DNA of 64,000 bases. Source: Actinoplanes sp. M2I2 (GTDB taxonomy: Bacteria; Actinomycetota; Actinomycetes; Mycobacteriales; Micromonosporaceae). The notes under the pieces were generated by a model. That model saw only the letters and a list, made by a program, of their open reading frames with translations, was not told the origin of the DNA and made no database searches. This document shows, in pieces, positions 45,661 to 54,557 of this stretch (within the stretch, counting starts at the first letter, position 1; each line of letters starts with the position of its first letter). The stretch is taken from assembly GCF_023544445.1 (NCBI RefSeq), contig NZ_JALPVJ010000010.1, positions 186,001-250,000 on the forward strand, in the 5' to 3' direction. The position numbers and the translations under genes were made by a program.

Positions 45661-46641
45661 TCAGCTCAGACCGCCGAACAGCGTCGTCACCGAGCCGTCG
45701 TCGAAGACCTCCCGGATCGCCCGGGCCAGCAGCGGCGCGATCGACAGCACGGTGATCTTGTCGAGACGCTTCTCCGGAGGCAACGGCAGCGTGTTGGTCA
45801 CGACCAGCTCACTGATCCGGCTGTTCTTCAACCGCTCGGTCGCCGGGTCGGACAGCAGCGCGTGCGTCGAGGCGACGATCACATCGGCCGCGCCCTCGTC
45901 CCACAGGATGTCGGCCGCCTTCGTGATCGTGCCGCCGGTGTCGATCATGTCGTCGACGATCAGGCAGACCCGGCCCTCAACCTCACCGACCACCCGGTTG
46001 GCCACCACCTGGTTGGGCTTCAACGGATCACGAGTCTTGTGGATGAACGCCAGCGGGCAGCCGCCCAGCCGGTCCGTCCACCGCTCGGCCACCCGCACCC
46101 GGCCCGAGTCGGGCGCCACCACGGTCATCGGCCGGCCGGCGTACTTCTTCTGCACATGCTCGGCCAGGATGTCCATCGCGAACAGGTGGTCGACCGGGCC
46201 GTCGAAGAAACCCTGGATCTGCGCGGTGTGCAGATCGACCGTCAGGATCCGGTTGGCCCCCGCCGTCTTCAGCAGGTCGGCCATCAGCCGGGCCGAGATC
46301 GGCTCGCGGCCCCGGTGCTTCTTGTCCTGCCGCGAATACGGGTAGAACGGCAGCACGACCGTGATCCGCTTCGCCGACCCACGCTTCAACGCGTCGATCA
46401 TGATCAGGGTCTCCATGACCCAGCGGTTGACACCCTCGGTCATCGACTGCACGACGAAGGCGTCCGAACCGCGCACGGAGTCCTTGAAACGGACGAAGAT
46501 CTCACCGTTGGCAAACTCGTACGAGTCGGCGGGAGTCGGCGCCACGCCGAGCACCTGGCCGATCTCCTCGGCCAGCTCCGGGAAACCGCGCCCGGAGAAA
46601 AGCATCAGAGACTTACGGTTCTCCGCGACGATGCTGCCCAT
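45661..46641 (-). CDS. prs: Ribose-phosphate pyrophosphokinase
   Basis: 326 aa. It makes PRPP from ribose-5-phosphate and ATP for nucleotide, His and Trp synthesis. Characteristic elements are LMLFSGRGFPELAEEIGQVL, EIFVRFKDSVRGSDAFV, PYSRQDKKHRGREPISARL, and the PRPP-binding loop CLIVDDMIDTGGTI. ATG 46641. A 295-bp spacer separates it from glmU; I see no gene in that spacer. Confidence 0.96.
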   Translation of the reverse strand: MGSIVAENRKSLMLFSGRGFPELAEEIGQVLGVAPTPADSYEFANGEIFVRFKDSVRGSDAFVVQSMTEGVNRWVMETLIMIDALKRGSAKRITVVLPFYPYSRQDKKHRGREPISARLMADLLKTAGANRILTVDLHTAQIQGFFDGPVDHLFAMDILAEHVQKKYAGRPMTVVAPDSGRVRVAERWTDRLGGCPLAFIHKTRDPLKPNQVVANRVVGEVEGRVCLIVDDMIDTGGTITKAADILWDEGAADVIVASTHALLSDPATERLKNSRISELVVTNTLPLPPEKRLDKITVLSIAPLLARAIREVFDDGSVTTLFGGLS

Positions 46642-46936
46642 CGGCTCGCTACTCCCGTTGGATCGAGGGGGTGGGGATGTGATTCTCGTGAAGTATCCCC
46701 CGCGGCCACTTCGCCGCCACGTTCCACAGCCGCCGGGTGGGATGCCTCACCCTCACCGGATCTCTCCAGCTCAGACACGGTCAACCCACCGCCGTACGCC
46801 CGGTCGCACCCGGTCTTGCCCGGCCCTGAGACGCGCCCGGGACGGATGTCGGATACCCGCCAGTGGCCTTGCCAACCCGAAGTCCAGCCGGACACCGCTT
46901 TGCTCCAGCTAACCGCACCGGGACGGGATCCGTCCG

Positions 46937-48397
46937 TCACTCCGCCGTGCTGACCTCGCCGTCGGCGTCCTTCTCGGCCAGCGCCCGCTCGGCCGCCGCC
47001 GCCGACGCCGTGCCGGCCCGGCGCCGGGCCACCCAGCCCTCCACGTTGCGCTGCGGCGCCCGCGTCACCCCCAGGCTGCCCGCCGGCACCGACTTCTGAA
47101 TCGCGCTGCCGGCCGCCACATAGGCCCCCGGCTCGATCTCGACCGGCGCGATCAGCACAGTGTCCGACCCCACGAACGCGGCCTCACCCACCGTGGTGTG
47201 GCTCTTGGTGACCCCGTCGTAGTTCGCGAAGATCGTGCCCGCCCCGATGTTCGCCTTCGCGCCGATGGTCGCATCCCCCACGTACGACAGGTGCGGCACC
47301 TTGGCGCCCTCGCCCAGCTCGGCGTTCTTGGTCTCGACGAAACCGCCCACCTTGGCCTTGCGCCCCAGCCGCGTACCCGGCCGCAGGAACGAGAACGGCC
47401 CCACGGTCGCCTCGGCCCCGATCTCGGCCCCGATCGCATGCGTCCGCAGAACCACCGCGCCCGCACCGACCGTGCTGTCGATCAACGTCGAATCCGGCCC
47501 GACGATCGCGCCGGCGGCCACCGTCGTCGCCCCCAGCAGCTGCGAATTCTGGTCGATCTCGGCATCGGGCTCGAGCCGCACCGTCACGTCGATCCACGTG
47601 GTCGTCGGGTCGAGGATCGACACACCCGCCCGCATCCACGCCTCGTTCACCCGATCGCGCAGCAACGCGCGCAGCCGCGCCAGCTCGGCCCGGTCGTTGC
47701 ACCCCAGCGTCTCGTCGGCGTCCGGCGCCACGAAGACCCCGACCGGGTGACCCACGGAGGCCAGGATCCCGAACACGTCGGTCAGGTACTCCTCGCCCTG
47801 ATCGTTGTCGGTCGACAGCTTCGACAGCGCCTCCCGCAGCAGCGCCACGTCGAAGGCGTAGATACCGGCGTTGATCTCACGGATCGCCCGCACCTCGGCC
47901 GACGCGTCCCGCTCCTCCACGATCCGCTCGAGGTCCCCCGCGGCGTTCCGCACGATCCGGCCCAGCCCCGACGGGTCCCCCACCTCGGCCGCCAGCACGG
48001 TCGCCCCGCGCGCGCCCGACTCGTGCGCCGCGATCAGGTTGCCCACCGTCTCGGCCCGCAGCAGCGGCACGTCACCGTTCAGCACCACCACGGTCCCGCC
48101 GGCCTCGGGCAGAGCCTCGAGCGCGATGCGCATCGCGTGGCCCGTGCCGTTCTGCTGCGCCTGCAGCACCGTCGTGACGTCGGGGGCGACCTCGGCCAGG
48201 TGCGCCTCGACCTGCTCGGCCCGGTGCCCCACCACGACAACCGTCTGCTCGGCCCCGGCCGCCGACGAGGCGGTCAGCACGTGCCCGAGCAGGGTGCGCC
48301 CGAGCAGCGGATGCAGCACCTTGGGAGTAGCGGACTTCATCCGCTTGCCCTCCCCGGCAGCAAGAACAACGACGGTACGACGAGGGGCCTGACTCAC
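46937..48397 (-). CDS. glmU: Bifunctional UDP-N-acetylglucosamine pyrophosphorylase/glucosamine-1-phosphate N-acetyltransferase
   Basis: 486 aa from GTG 48397, preceded by GGGAG. It catalyses the last two steps to UDP-GlcNAc. The N-terminal nucleotidyltransferase has VVVLAAGEGKRMKSATPKVL and QQNGTGHAM; the C-terminal left-handed beta-helix shows hexapeptides (GAEIGAEATVGPFSFLRPGT), KNAELGEGAKVPHLSYVGDA and the acetyl-CoA site GAGTIFANYDGVTKSHT. A short Ala/Glu-rich tail ends the protein. It lies just downstream of tRNA-Gln. Confidence 0.96.
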   Translation of the reverse strand: MSQAPRRTVVVLAAGEGKRMKSATPKVLHPLLGRTLLGHVLTASSAAGAEQTVVVVGHRAEQVEAHLAEVAPDVTTVLQAQQNGTGHAMRIALEALPEAGGTVVVLNGDVPLLRAETVGNLIAAHESGARGATVLAAEVGDPSGLGRIVRNAAGDLERIVEERDASAEVRAIREINAGIYAFDVALLREALSKLSTDNDQGEEYLTDVFGILASVGHPVGVFVAPDADETLGCNDRAELARLRALLRDRVNEAWMRAGVSILDPTTTWIDVTVRLEPDAEIDQNSQLLGATTVAAGAIVGPDSTLIDSTVGAGAVVLRTHAIGAEIGAEATVGPFSFLRPGTRLGRKAKVGGFVETKNAELGEGAKVPHLSYVGDATIGAKANIGAGTIFANYDGVTKSHTTVGEAAFVGSDTVLIAPVEIEPGAYVAAGSAIQKSVPAGSLGVTRAPQRNVEGWVARRRAGTASAAAAERALAEKDADGEVSTAE

Positions 48398-48489
48398 GCG
48401 GTACTCCCGTGCTCGCAATAGTCACTCAGAGTCGGGCGGCATCGACCGCCCGACGGGCCCGGGGACCCGGACCCCTTCGCAGGAACAAG

Positions 48490-48560
48490 CTCGGCCGCCA
48501 GGATTCGAACCCGGAATACTCGGACCAAAACCGAGGGTGATGCCATTTCACTACGGCCGA
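48490..48560 (-). tRNA. tRNA-Gln (anticodon UUG)
   Basis: The minus strand folds as a cloverleaf: acceptor TCGGCCG (48554-48560) pairs with CGGCCGA (48491-48497), anticodon stem CTCGG/CCGAG with loop TTTTGGT giving anticodon TTG, and T-arm loop with GGTTCGAATCC. Discriminator is G at 48490 and CCA is not encoded. Position upstream of glmU is conserved in actinobacteria. Confidence 0.95.
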
Positions 48561-48608
48561 TTGGTTCGGTCGCCACACTAGCGTCTGGCGTCCGCTCCGC
48601 AGAATCTA

Positions 48609-49442
48609 CTATCCCTGAGCATCCAGTGCTTCCATCACGCCCTCCACCCGCCAGTAGAGCTCTCTCGACTTCGGCACCGAGATGACCAAGCAGCCGTGAT
48701 AGTCGGCTCCGGTGTTAGCGCGCTTGGTCAGCGGGTTGTGCCGCTTGATCGTCGGCCGTTGGAACAACTCGCGAGGCACGCCCAGCCGCTCGGCCCACCA
48801 GTCACCCGCGATCTCGGCGTCCGAGCTCTCGTGGATCTGGACGCGGTACCGCAGCGAGTCGCCCTCGCGACCGTGGGCACGGAGAAACCGCAGGAACAGG
48901 CGGTGGAGCCGAGGGTCGTTGTTGATGAAAATCAGCCGATCGTGCCTACGCCAAGGCTTAGATTTCGAACCTTCGCACATGTAGGCCAGCGCGCCGCCCA
49001 AGAGCACGTCCCTGTCTGTGATCTCGCCTACTTCGTCGGCGACGCCAGCCCACACGTCGGCCTGTCGACGGTCGCGGTCAGCGCGAAACTCATCCCAGCG
49101 AGCGGCGAGCATGAGGTCGGAGTGTGCCTTCTTTTCACGAGCCCGCTCAGCATCGGGGTCAAGCGGAAGGTGCTTCACCCAGCTGTAGGCGGTCGATTTG
49201 GCGACACCGAGTTTCACGGCCAGGTCATTCACCGACCACCCTCGTTTGCGCAGCTCGACAGCTTGCTGGCGCAGGTCGTCCTTCGCGGTCGGACGCCTGG
49301 TCCACTCAGGTGGGGTTATACCGCGCAGCCATTCGGTCAACGTGCCACTTCCGACGCCCAGGTGCTTCCTCAACTGCGAGATCGACAAACCCGGATCGAC
49401 ACGAAGTCGCCGGGCTTCCTCCCGCATAGCCTCCATATCCAT
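48609..49442 (-). CDS. HTH protein with LAGLIDADG-like C-terminal domain, beside tRNA-Gln
   Basis: 277 aa. Two helix-turn-helix units: about 20-41 (SISQLRKHLGVGSGTLTEWL) and about 59-92 (LRKRGWSVNDLAVKLGVAKS, TAYSWV). The C-terminal half begins with GGALAYMCEGSK (149-160), which aligns by eye with the LAGLIDADG helix and acidic residue of homing endonucleases, followed by the equally typical LIFINNDPRLHRLFLRFLRA pattern. Similar proteins are, to my recollection, scattered in actinobacteria without assigned function. Only one such motif is present, so it would act as a dimer if active. It ends 48 bp upstream of the tRNA on the same strand. Base composition is slightly less GC-rich than its neighbours. 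Confidence 0.7.
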   Translation of the reverse strand: MDMEAMREEARRLRVDPGLSISQLRKHLGVGSGTLTEWLRGITPPEWTRRPTAKDDLRQQAVELRKRGWSVNDLAVKLGVAKSTAYSWVKHLPLDPDAERAREKKAHSDLMLAARWDEFRADRDRRQADVWAGVADEVGEITDRDVLLGGALAYMCEGSKSKPWRRHDRLIFINNDPRLHRLFLRFLRAHGREGDSLRYRVQIHESSDAEIAGDWWAERLGVPRELFQRPTIKRHNPLTKRANTGADYHGCLVISVPKSRELYWRVEGVMEALDAQG

Positions 49443-49582
49443 GTTCCTACATTAGGACGAAGGCATGACCTTAGGTAAGTCCGTAGACGTGCCATTCAAG
49501 GTCGGGCCGGCCGGACAGACGTGACCGGTCACGCCCGAATCACAGGGCGATGGCGTCCGGGCGTAGCTGGCAGGATGGCCGG

Positions 49583-50254
49583 GTGAAGGATCCTGGCGAT
49601 GCCGACGGCAGACAACGGCGCACGCGGCCGCCCGCGGCGCCTCGGGTGCGCATGTCGGCCGCGCAGCGCCGGGAGCAGTTGATCGCGACGGGACGTCAGC
49701 TTTTCGCCGAGCGCGGCTTCGACGCGACCAGTGTGGAGGAGGTCGCTTCCCGGGCCAAGGTCTCCAAGCCGGTCGTCTACGAGCACTTCGGCGGTAAGGA
49801 GGGCCTCTACGCGGTTGTCGTCGACCGCGAGGTGCGGGCCCTGCTCGACCGGATCACGGCGGCGCTGACCGCGGGCGATCCGCGGGAGTTGCTCGAGCAG
49901 GCGGCGCTGGCGTTGCTGGATTACATCGAGGACGAGCCGCACGGGTTCCGTGTGCTGGCGCGGGAGTCGCCGGTGCTGGCGCCGGCGGGCACGTTCTCGA
50001 GTGTGATGAACGACGTGGCGCACCAGGTGGAGCATATTCTGGCTGCCGCGTTCACGACCCGGGGGCTCGATCCGAAGTTCGCCGAGCTCTATTCGCAGGC
50101 GCTGGTCGGGATGGTGGCGCTGGTCGGCCAGTGGTGGCGGGAGGCCCGCGAGCCGAAGAAGGAGCTGGTGGCCGCCCAGTTGGTCAACCTGGCCTGGAAC
50201 GGCCTGTCCCACCTGGAGGCGAAGCCCACCCTGCTCACCCGCGAGATGCCCTGA
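49583..50254 (+). CDS. TetR-family regulator
   Basis: 223 aa from GTG 49583. A basic N-terminal arm (QRRTRPPAAPRVRMSAAQRR) precedes the HTH (QLFAERGFDATSVEEVASRA, KVSKPVVYEHFGGKEGLYAV). The C-terminal domain shows EPHGFRVLARESP. This is the TetR gene conserved next to glmU in actinobacteria (Rv1019-like by position). Target unknown. The convergent gene ends 141 bp away. Confidence 0.9.
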   Translation: MKDPGDADGRQRRTRPPAAPRVRMSAAQRREQLIATGRQLFAERGFDATSVEEVASRAKVSKPVVYEHFGGKEGLYAVVVDREVRALLDRITAALTAGDPRELLEQAALALLDYIEDEPHGFRVLARESPVLAPAGTFSSVMNDVAHQVEHILAAAFTTRGLDPKFAELYSQALVGMVALVGQWWREAREPKKELVAAQLVNLAWNGLSHLEAKPTLLTREMP

Positions 50255-50395
50255 TCCGCACGCCCCGGCCGGGAAACGCCGGACCGCGTGCGCCGAGCGA
50301 GCCAACGCGGGCCGGACCAGCCATGGTGAGCCGGGACCGGCCGATCGGAACAGCCGGCCCGACGAGGAGACACCGAACGCGGCGGCAAGCGTCGC

Positions 50396-50848
50396 TCAGG
50401 AGGCTGGCCCCCGCGCGGCGGCCTGGGCGTTGTCCGGTTGGCCGATCTTGCCATAGAGGCCCGCGGTCAGCACGATCAGGCCCAGCGCGGTCAGCACGAT
50501 CACGTTGATCATCGAGGCGTTGAAGACGTTGGCGTCGGTCTGCAGGGCGGCCATCAGGACCATGGCGTAGCCGGCCAGCGCCCAGCCGAGCACCAGCGTG
50601 ACCTGGTGGTAGAGGTTGCGGCCGAGGAGGACGGCGGCCAGCAGCACCACGCCGAGGAGCAGGGTGACCCAGGCGGTGGCCGGGTTGGTGCGCAGGCCGA
50701 GGACCCAGTCGTGGCCGCGGTGGAAGAACGGGTCGCCGGCTGTCACTCCGAGGCTGATGGCGCCGAAGAGTGTCAGGTAGGCCCCGGCGAGAAACGCGAA
50801 GAAGCGGTAGACCGGGCGCAGGGGGTGGTTGAGGGGGTAGTGCGCCAT
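50396..50848 (-). CDS. DUF4383 membrane protein (copy 2)
   Basis: 150 aa from ATG 50848, four TM helices. It starts MAHYPLNHPLRPVYRFFAFL, nearly the same opening as the adjacent upstream protein, and shares its layout, so the two are tandem paralogues. DUF4383 has no known function. The start overlaps the stop of the first copy (TGATG). Confidence 0.85.
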   Translation of the reverse strand: MAHYPLNHPLRPVYRFFAFLAGAYLTLFGAISLGVTAGDPFFHRGHDWVLGLRTNPATAWVTLLLGVVLLAAVLLGRNLYHQVTLVLGWALAGYAMVLMAALQTDANVFNASMINVIVLTALGLIVLTAGLYGKIGQPDNAQAAARGPAS

Positions 50849-51309
50849 CAGGCCGTACGGCCCTCGCGCACCTGCCGCGGGGCGCCGGACTGGGACTGCG
50901 GCGCGACCTTGAGGTAGAGGCCGGCGGTGATCAGCAGCAGGCCGACGAGGTAGGTGACCACGACGGTGGCGATCGTGAAGCCGAAGAAGTTGGCGTCGGT
51001 GCGGTTGACGGCGAGCTCGTAGCTGCCGATCACCAGCAGTCCCCAGCCGAGGTACTTGTTGGCCTCGACGTCGAGGTTGCGGCCGAGGGCGGCGGTGGCC
51101 AGCACGATCGCGCCGACGACGAGGGCGAGGATCGACCAGAGCAGGTTGGCGCCCTGGCCGAGGACGCGGACGTCGGTGGCGCCGGTGAAGCTCTCGCCGG
51201 AGGTCTGGATGAGCCCGATGACGCCGAACACGACCAGGTAGGCGCCGGTGAGGAAGGTGACCCCGCGATAGAGAGGCCGCAGCGGGTGGTTGACCGGGGT
51301 GTGCGCCAT
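50848..51309 (-). CDS. DUF4383 membrane protein (copy 1)
   Basis: 153 aa from ATG 51309 (GGAGACGGACACC upstream). Four TM helices; opening MAHTPVNHPLRPLYRGVTFL and LLVIGSYELAVNRTDANFFG are DUF4383 hallmarks. Translationally coupled to copy 2. Role unknown. Confidence 0.87.
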   Translation of the reverse strand: MAHTPVNHPLRPLYRGVTFLTGAYLVVFGVIGLIQTSGESFTGATDVRVLGQGANLLWSILALVVGAIVLATAALGRNLDVEANKYLGWGLLVIGSYELAVNRTDANFFGFTIATVVVTYLVGLLLITAGLYLKVAPQSQSGAPRQVREGRTA

Positions 51310-51389
51310 GGTGTCCGTCTCCAAGGTCTGGTGTTGTTCCCGCCGATTCTCGCGTATCCCCCTCGAGCGGCGCAGGCACACCCCCCGGA

Positions 51390-53195
51390 TCAGTTTCCGG
51401 GCACCTGCTCGGCCAGCTCGAGCCAGGCTTCCTCGACGTCGGCGCGTTCCTGTTGGACGGCTTTGAGCTGCGCGTCCAGTTCCATGATTTTGTCGTAGTC
51501 GCTGCCGTGCTCGGCCAGTTTCTCATTGATCTTGGCGGAGCGCTCCTCGAGCTTGGCCAGCTGGCGTTCGAGGCGGGCCAGGTCTTTGCGGGCCTGCCGC
51601 AGCTCACCGGCGGAGAGGCCGCTTGCGGCCGCGGGCGCTTCTTCCCGTACGCCGTAGGTCTGCGGTTCCCCCGACCCGGCGCGCGCCGCGGTGCGGGCCA
51701 GGTATTCCTCGATGCCGCCGGGCAGGTGCACGAGGCGGCCGTCGCCGAACATCCCGTACGCCGTGTCGGTGACCCGTTCGACCAGGTAGCGGTCGTGGCT
51801 GGCCACGATCATCGTGCCGGGCCAGGAGTCGAGCAGGTCTTCGAGCGCGGCCAGCGTGTCGGTGTCGAGGTCGTTGGTGGGTTCGTCGAGCAGCAGCACG
51901 TTGGGTTCGGCGGCGAGCAGGCGCAGCAGTTGCAGCCGGCGCCGCTCACCGCCGGAGAGGTCGCTGACCGGGGTCCAGATGCGCTTGTCGGTGAAGCCGA
52001 ACACCTCGGCGAGCTGGCCCGCGGAGAGCTCCCGGTCGCCCATTTTGACCCTTTTCGCGACCTCTTCGACCGCTTCGAGCAGCCGCAGGTCGCCCGGCAG
52101 CTCCTTGAGCTCCTGGGAGAGGAACGCCGCGCGCACGGTGGAGCCGGTGTTGAGGCGGCCGCCCTCGGGCCGGGTGAGGCCGGCGAGCAGGCGCAGCAGG
52201 GTGGTCTTGCCGGCGCCGTTGGCGCCGAGGATGGCGAACCGGTCGCCCGGCCCGACCTGCCAGGTCAGCCCGTCCAGGATCGTCTTGGGCCCGGCGTGCA
52301 GGGTGACGTTCTCCAGGTCGTAGACCTGCTTGCCGAGCCGGGAGGTGGCCAGCCGCTGGAGGCTGACCTGGTCGCGGACTGGGGGGACGTCGGCGATCAG
52401 CGCGTTGGCCGCGTCGATCCGGAACTGGGGCTTGGAGGTGCGGGCGGGCGGGCCGCGGCGCAGCCAGGCGATCTCCTTGCGGAGCAGGTTCTGCCGGCGG
52501 GACTCGGTGACCGCGGCGACGCGCTGCCGCTCGGCCCGGGTCAGGATCCAGGCCGCGTAGCCACCCTCGTACGCGTGCACCTGCTCGTCGACGACCTCCC
52601 AGGTCGCCGTGCAGACCGCGTCGAGGAACCAGCGGTCGTGGGTGACGACGATGAGCGAGCCGCGGCGGGTCACCAGGTGACGGGCGAGCCAGTCGACGCC
52701 GGCGACGTCGAGATGGTTGGTCGGCTCGTCGAGGATCAGCAGGTCGCTCTCGCGGACCAGCAGGGCGGCCAGCGCGACGCGGCGGCGTTCGCCCCCGGAC
52801 ATCGGCCCGACCGGCGTCTCGAGGCCGAGGTAGCCCATGCCGAGACCGTCGAGGATGGCGCGGACCCCGGCGTCACCGGCCCATTCGTGTTCGGCCCCCA
52901 TGCCCTCGGCCAGCCACGCGGTGCCGAGCACGACGTCACGCACGGTCGCCTCGGCGGCCAGGTCGAACGTCTGGGGCAGGGTGGCGACGCGCACGTCGCG
53001 CCGGTGGGTGACCCGGCCCGAGTCGGGTTCCTCACTTTTGGCGAGCAGCCGCAGCAGCGTCGATTTGCCGGCGCCGTTGAGGCCGACGATGCCGATGCGG
53101 GCGTCGTCGTCGAGCCCGAGAGAGACGTCGGTGAGCAGTTGGCCGGCGGCGCCGTAACCCTTGCTCACCCGGTCCAGGTTGATGATGTTCGCCAC
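51390..53195 (-). CDS. ABC-F family ATPase (Uup-like)
   Basis: 601 aa, no membrane segments. Two ABC domains: Walker A GLNGAGKST and GANGAGKTT, signatures MSGGERRRVALA and LSGGERRRLQLL, Walker B LLILDEPTNHLD and VLLLDEPTNDLD. A linker joins them, and the C-terminal coiled coil (about 530-600, DLARLERQLAKLEERSAKIN) is Uup-type. ABC-F proteins act on ribosomes or in DNA/RNA surveillance rather than in transport. It lies 7 bp downstream of ispE and is probably co-transcribed. Confidence 0.93.
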   Translation of the reverse strand: MANIINLDRVSKGYGAAGQLLTDVSLGLDDDARIGIVGLNGAGKSTLLRLLAKSEEPDSGRVTHRRDVRVATLPQTFDLAAEATVRDVVLGTAWLAEGMGAEHEWAGDAGVRAILDGLGMGYLGLETPVGPMSGGERRRVALAALLVRESDLLILDEPTNHLDVAGVDWLARHLVTRRGSLIVVTHDRWFLDAVCTATWEVVDEQVHAYEGGYAAWILTRAERQRVAAVTESRRQNLLRKEIAWLRRGPPARTSKPQFRIDAANALIADVPPVRDQVSLQRLATSRLGKQVYDLENVTLHAGPKTILDGLTWQVGPGDRFAILGANGAGKTTLLRLLAGLTRPEGGRLNTGSTVRAAFLSQELKELPGDLRLLEAVEEVAKRVKMGDRELSAGQLAEVFGFTDKRIWTPVSDLSGGERRRLQLLRLLAAEPNVLLLDEPTNDLDTDTLAALEDLLDSWPGTMIVASHDRYLVERVTDTAYGMFGDGRLVHLPGGIEEYLARTAARAGSGEPQTYGVREEAPAAASGLSAGELRQARKDLARLERQLAKLEERSAKINEKLAEHGSDYDKIMELDAQLKAVQQERADVEEAWLELAEQVPGN

Positions 53196-53202
53196 GATGC
53201 TT

Positions 53203-54150
53203 CTAGGTTACCCGCGCGCCCGGCATCGGCCCGCGGGCGGTGACCGCTTCGCGGCACACCCCGGCCGCGTTGAGCCCGGCCGCGACCCGCCCGGCGTGGG
53301 CCCCGTCGGTGGCCAGGAACACGCAGGTCGGCCCGGAGCCGGAGACCAGCCCGGCGACGGCGCCGGCCTCGCTGCCCGCCTTGAGCACGTCGGCCAGCTC
53401 GGGACGCAGGGCGAGCGCGGCCGGTTGGAGGTCGTTGCCGAGCGCGGCGCCGAGCACCTCGGGGTCGCGCTGGCGCAGCGCGGACATCAGCTCGTCGGCG
53501 TCACCGAGGGCCTTGGGCGGCCATGAGCCGTCGCGCAGCTCGTCGAGCTTGCGGTAGACCTCGGGGGTCGACAGCCCGCCGTCGGCCACCGCGACCACCC
53601 AGTGCCAGGTGGTGGGGCGGGCCAGGATCGGGCTGATCGCCTCGCCGTGACCGGTGCCCAGGGCGGTGCCGCCGTGCAGCAGGAACGGGATGTCGGAGCC
53701 GAGCGTGGCGCCGATCTCGGCCAGGTCCTCGCGGGCCATCCCGGTGCCCCACAGCAGGTCGCAGGCGATCAGCGCGGCCGCCGCGTCGGCGCTGCCGCCG
53801 GCCAGCCCACCGGCGAGCGGGATCGTCTTGCGCAGATGCAGGCGGGCGTAGGCCGGGACGCGGGCCCGCGCCGCCAGGGCCTTGGCCGCGCGCAGGATCA
53901 GGTTGGTCTCGTCGAGCGCGAGCGTGCCGGCGCCCTCGCCCTCCATGGTCAGGGTGAGCGTGTCACCGGCCCGGGCGGTCAGCTCGTCGAACAGGCTGAT
54001 GGCGTGGTAGACGGTGTTGAGCTCGTGGAACCCGTCGGTCCGCAGCGGCCCCACCCCGAGGTGGAGGTTGATCTTGGCCGGCACTCGCACCCGGACGGGC
54101 CCGTGGTGGCGGCGCGGCTCGTCGTCGTCCGGTCCCCAGGCTTCGGTCAC
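53203..54150 (-). CDS. ispE: 4-diphosphocytidyl-2-C-methyl-D-erythritol kinase
   Basis: 315 aa, GHMP kinase of the MEP isoprenoid pathway. RVRVPAKINLHLGVGPLRTD is the IspE N-terminal motif, IPLAGGLAGGSADAAAAL the ATP-binding loop, and LVSGSGPTCVFLA the third motif. ATG 54150 overlaps the stop of the Uma2-like remnant (ATGA), so translation is coupled to it. Confidence 0.95.
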   Translation of the reverse strand: MTEAWGPDDDEPRRHHGPVRVRVPAKINLHLGVGPLRTDGFHELNTVYHAISLFDELTARAGDTLTLTMEGEGAGTLALDETNLILRAAKALAARARVPAYARLHLRKTIPLAGGLAGGSADAAAALIACDLLWGTGMAREDLAEIGATLGSDIPFLLHGGTALGTGHGEAISPILARPTTWHWVVAVADGGLSTPEVYRKLDELRDGSWPPKALGDADELMSALRQRDPEVLGAALGNDLQPAALALRPELADVLKAGSEAGAVAGLVSGSGPTCVFLATDGAHAGRVAAGLNAAGVCREAVTARGPMPGARVT

Positions 54151-54557
54151 GGAGTGATGTCCAGGATCGGGAGCTTGGTCTCGAAGGGCGCGCTCAGCAC
54201 CAATTCGGTGTCCGCATCGCCGGCCGGTTCATACCTGCCGTTCACCAGGTCATAGGCGTAGACGTGCACGGGATCCTGTTCGGTACGCCAGAAATGCGGG
54301 ATGCGCACCGCGACTCCGATCGCCGTGCCGGCCTCGAATTCCTCCGGTGCGTTCTGCCGGAACCACAGCCACAGGAGATTGCCGATGTTCTGGTGCTCAA
54401 GCGTGGGAGAAGGGACCTCGATCATGACTCCGTCGCGGAGTTCGACGCGGGGAGCGTCCTCGGGGAGGCCAAGAATGTCCTCGAGAAGGTGATCAGCGTG
54501 CCGCTGCCTGATCGGGTCGGGCGACCACAGGACATGACCAGCCTGTTGCGCGGTCAT
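54147..54557 (-). pseudogene. Uma2-family (DUF820) protein with internal deletion of the nuclease core
   Basis: 136 aa, against roughly 185-200 for Uma2 proteins. Residues 1 to about 85 match the N-terminal part (ELRDGVMIEVPSPTLEHQNI, GNLLWLWFRQN). The sequence then jumps to the C-terminal part (IPHFWRTEQDPVHVYAYDLV). The central segment that carries the PDVVV and EVVSPG-type catalytic residues of the PD-(D/E)XK fold is missing. The frame is intact, and the gene overlaps rsmA (ATGA) and ispE (ATGA) at both ends, so it is probably still translated though not expected to cut DNA. Confidence 0.7.

Noticed and set aside
46605-46940. 111-codon frame between prs and glmU
   Set aside because: Overlaps the prs start, composition unlike its neighbours, no motif; the region is treated as an intergenic spacer.
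48609-49442. Integrase or resolvase of an element inserted at tRNA-Gln
   Set aside because: No tyrosine or serine recombinase motifs, no attachment-site repeat of the tRNA 3' end found nearby.
49443-53202. Antibiotic biosynthesis or resistance island around the ABC-F gene
   Set aside because: The ABC-F is Uup-like with its usual C-terminal coiled coil and sits in conserved housekeeping synteny.
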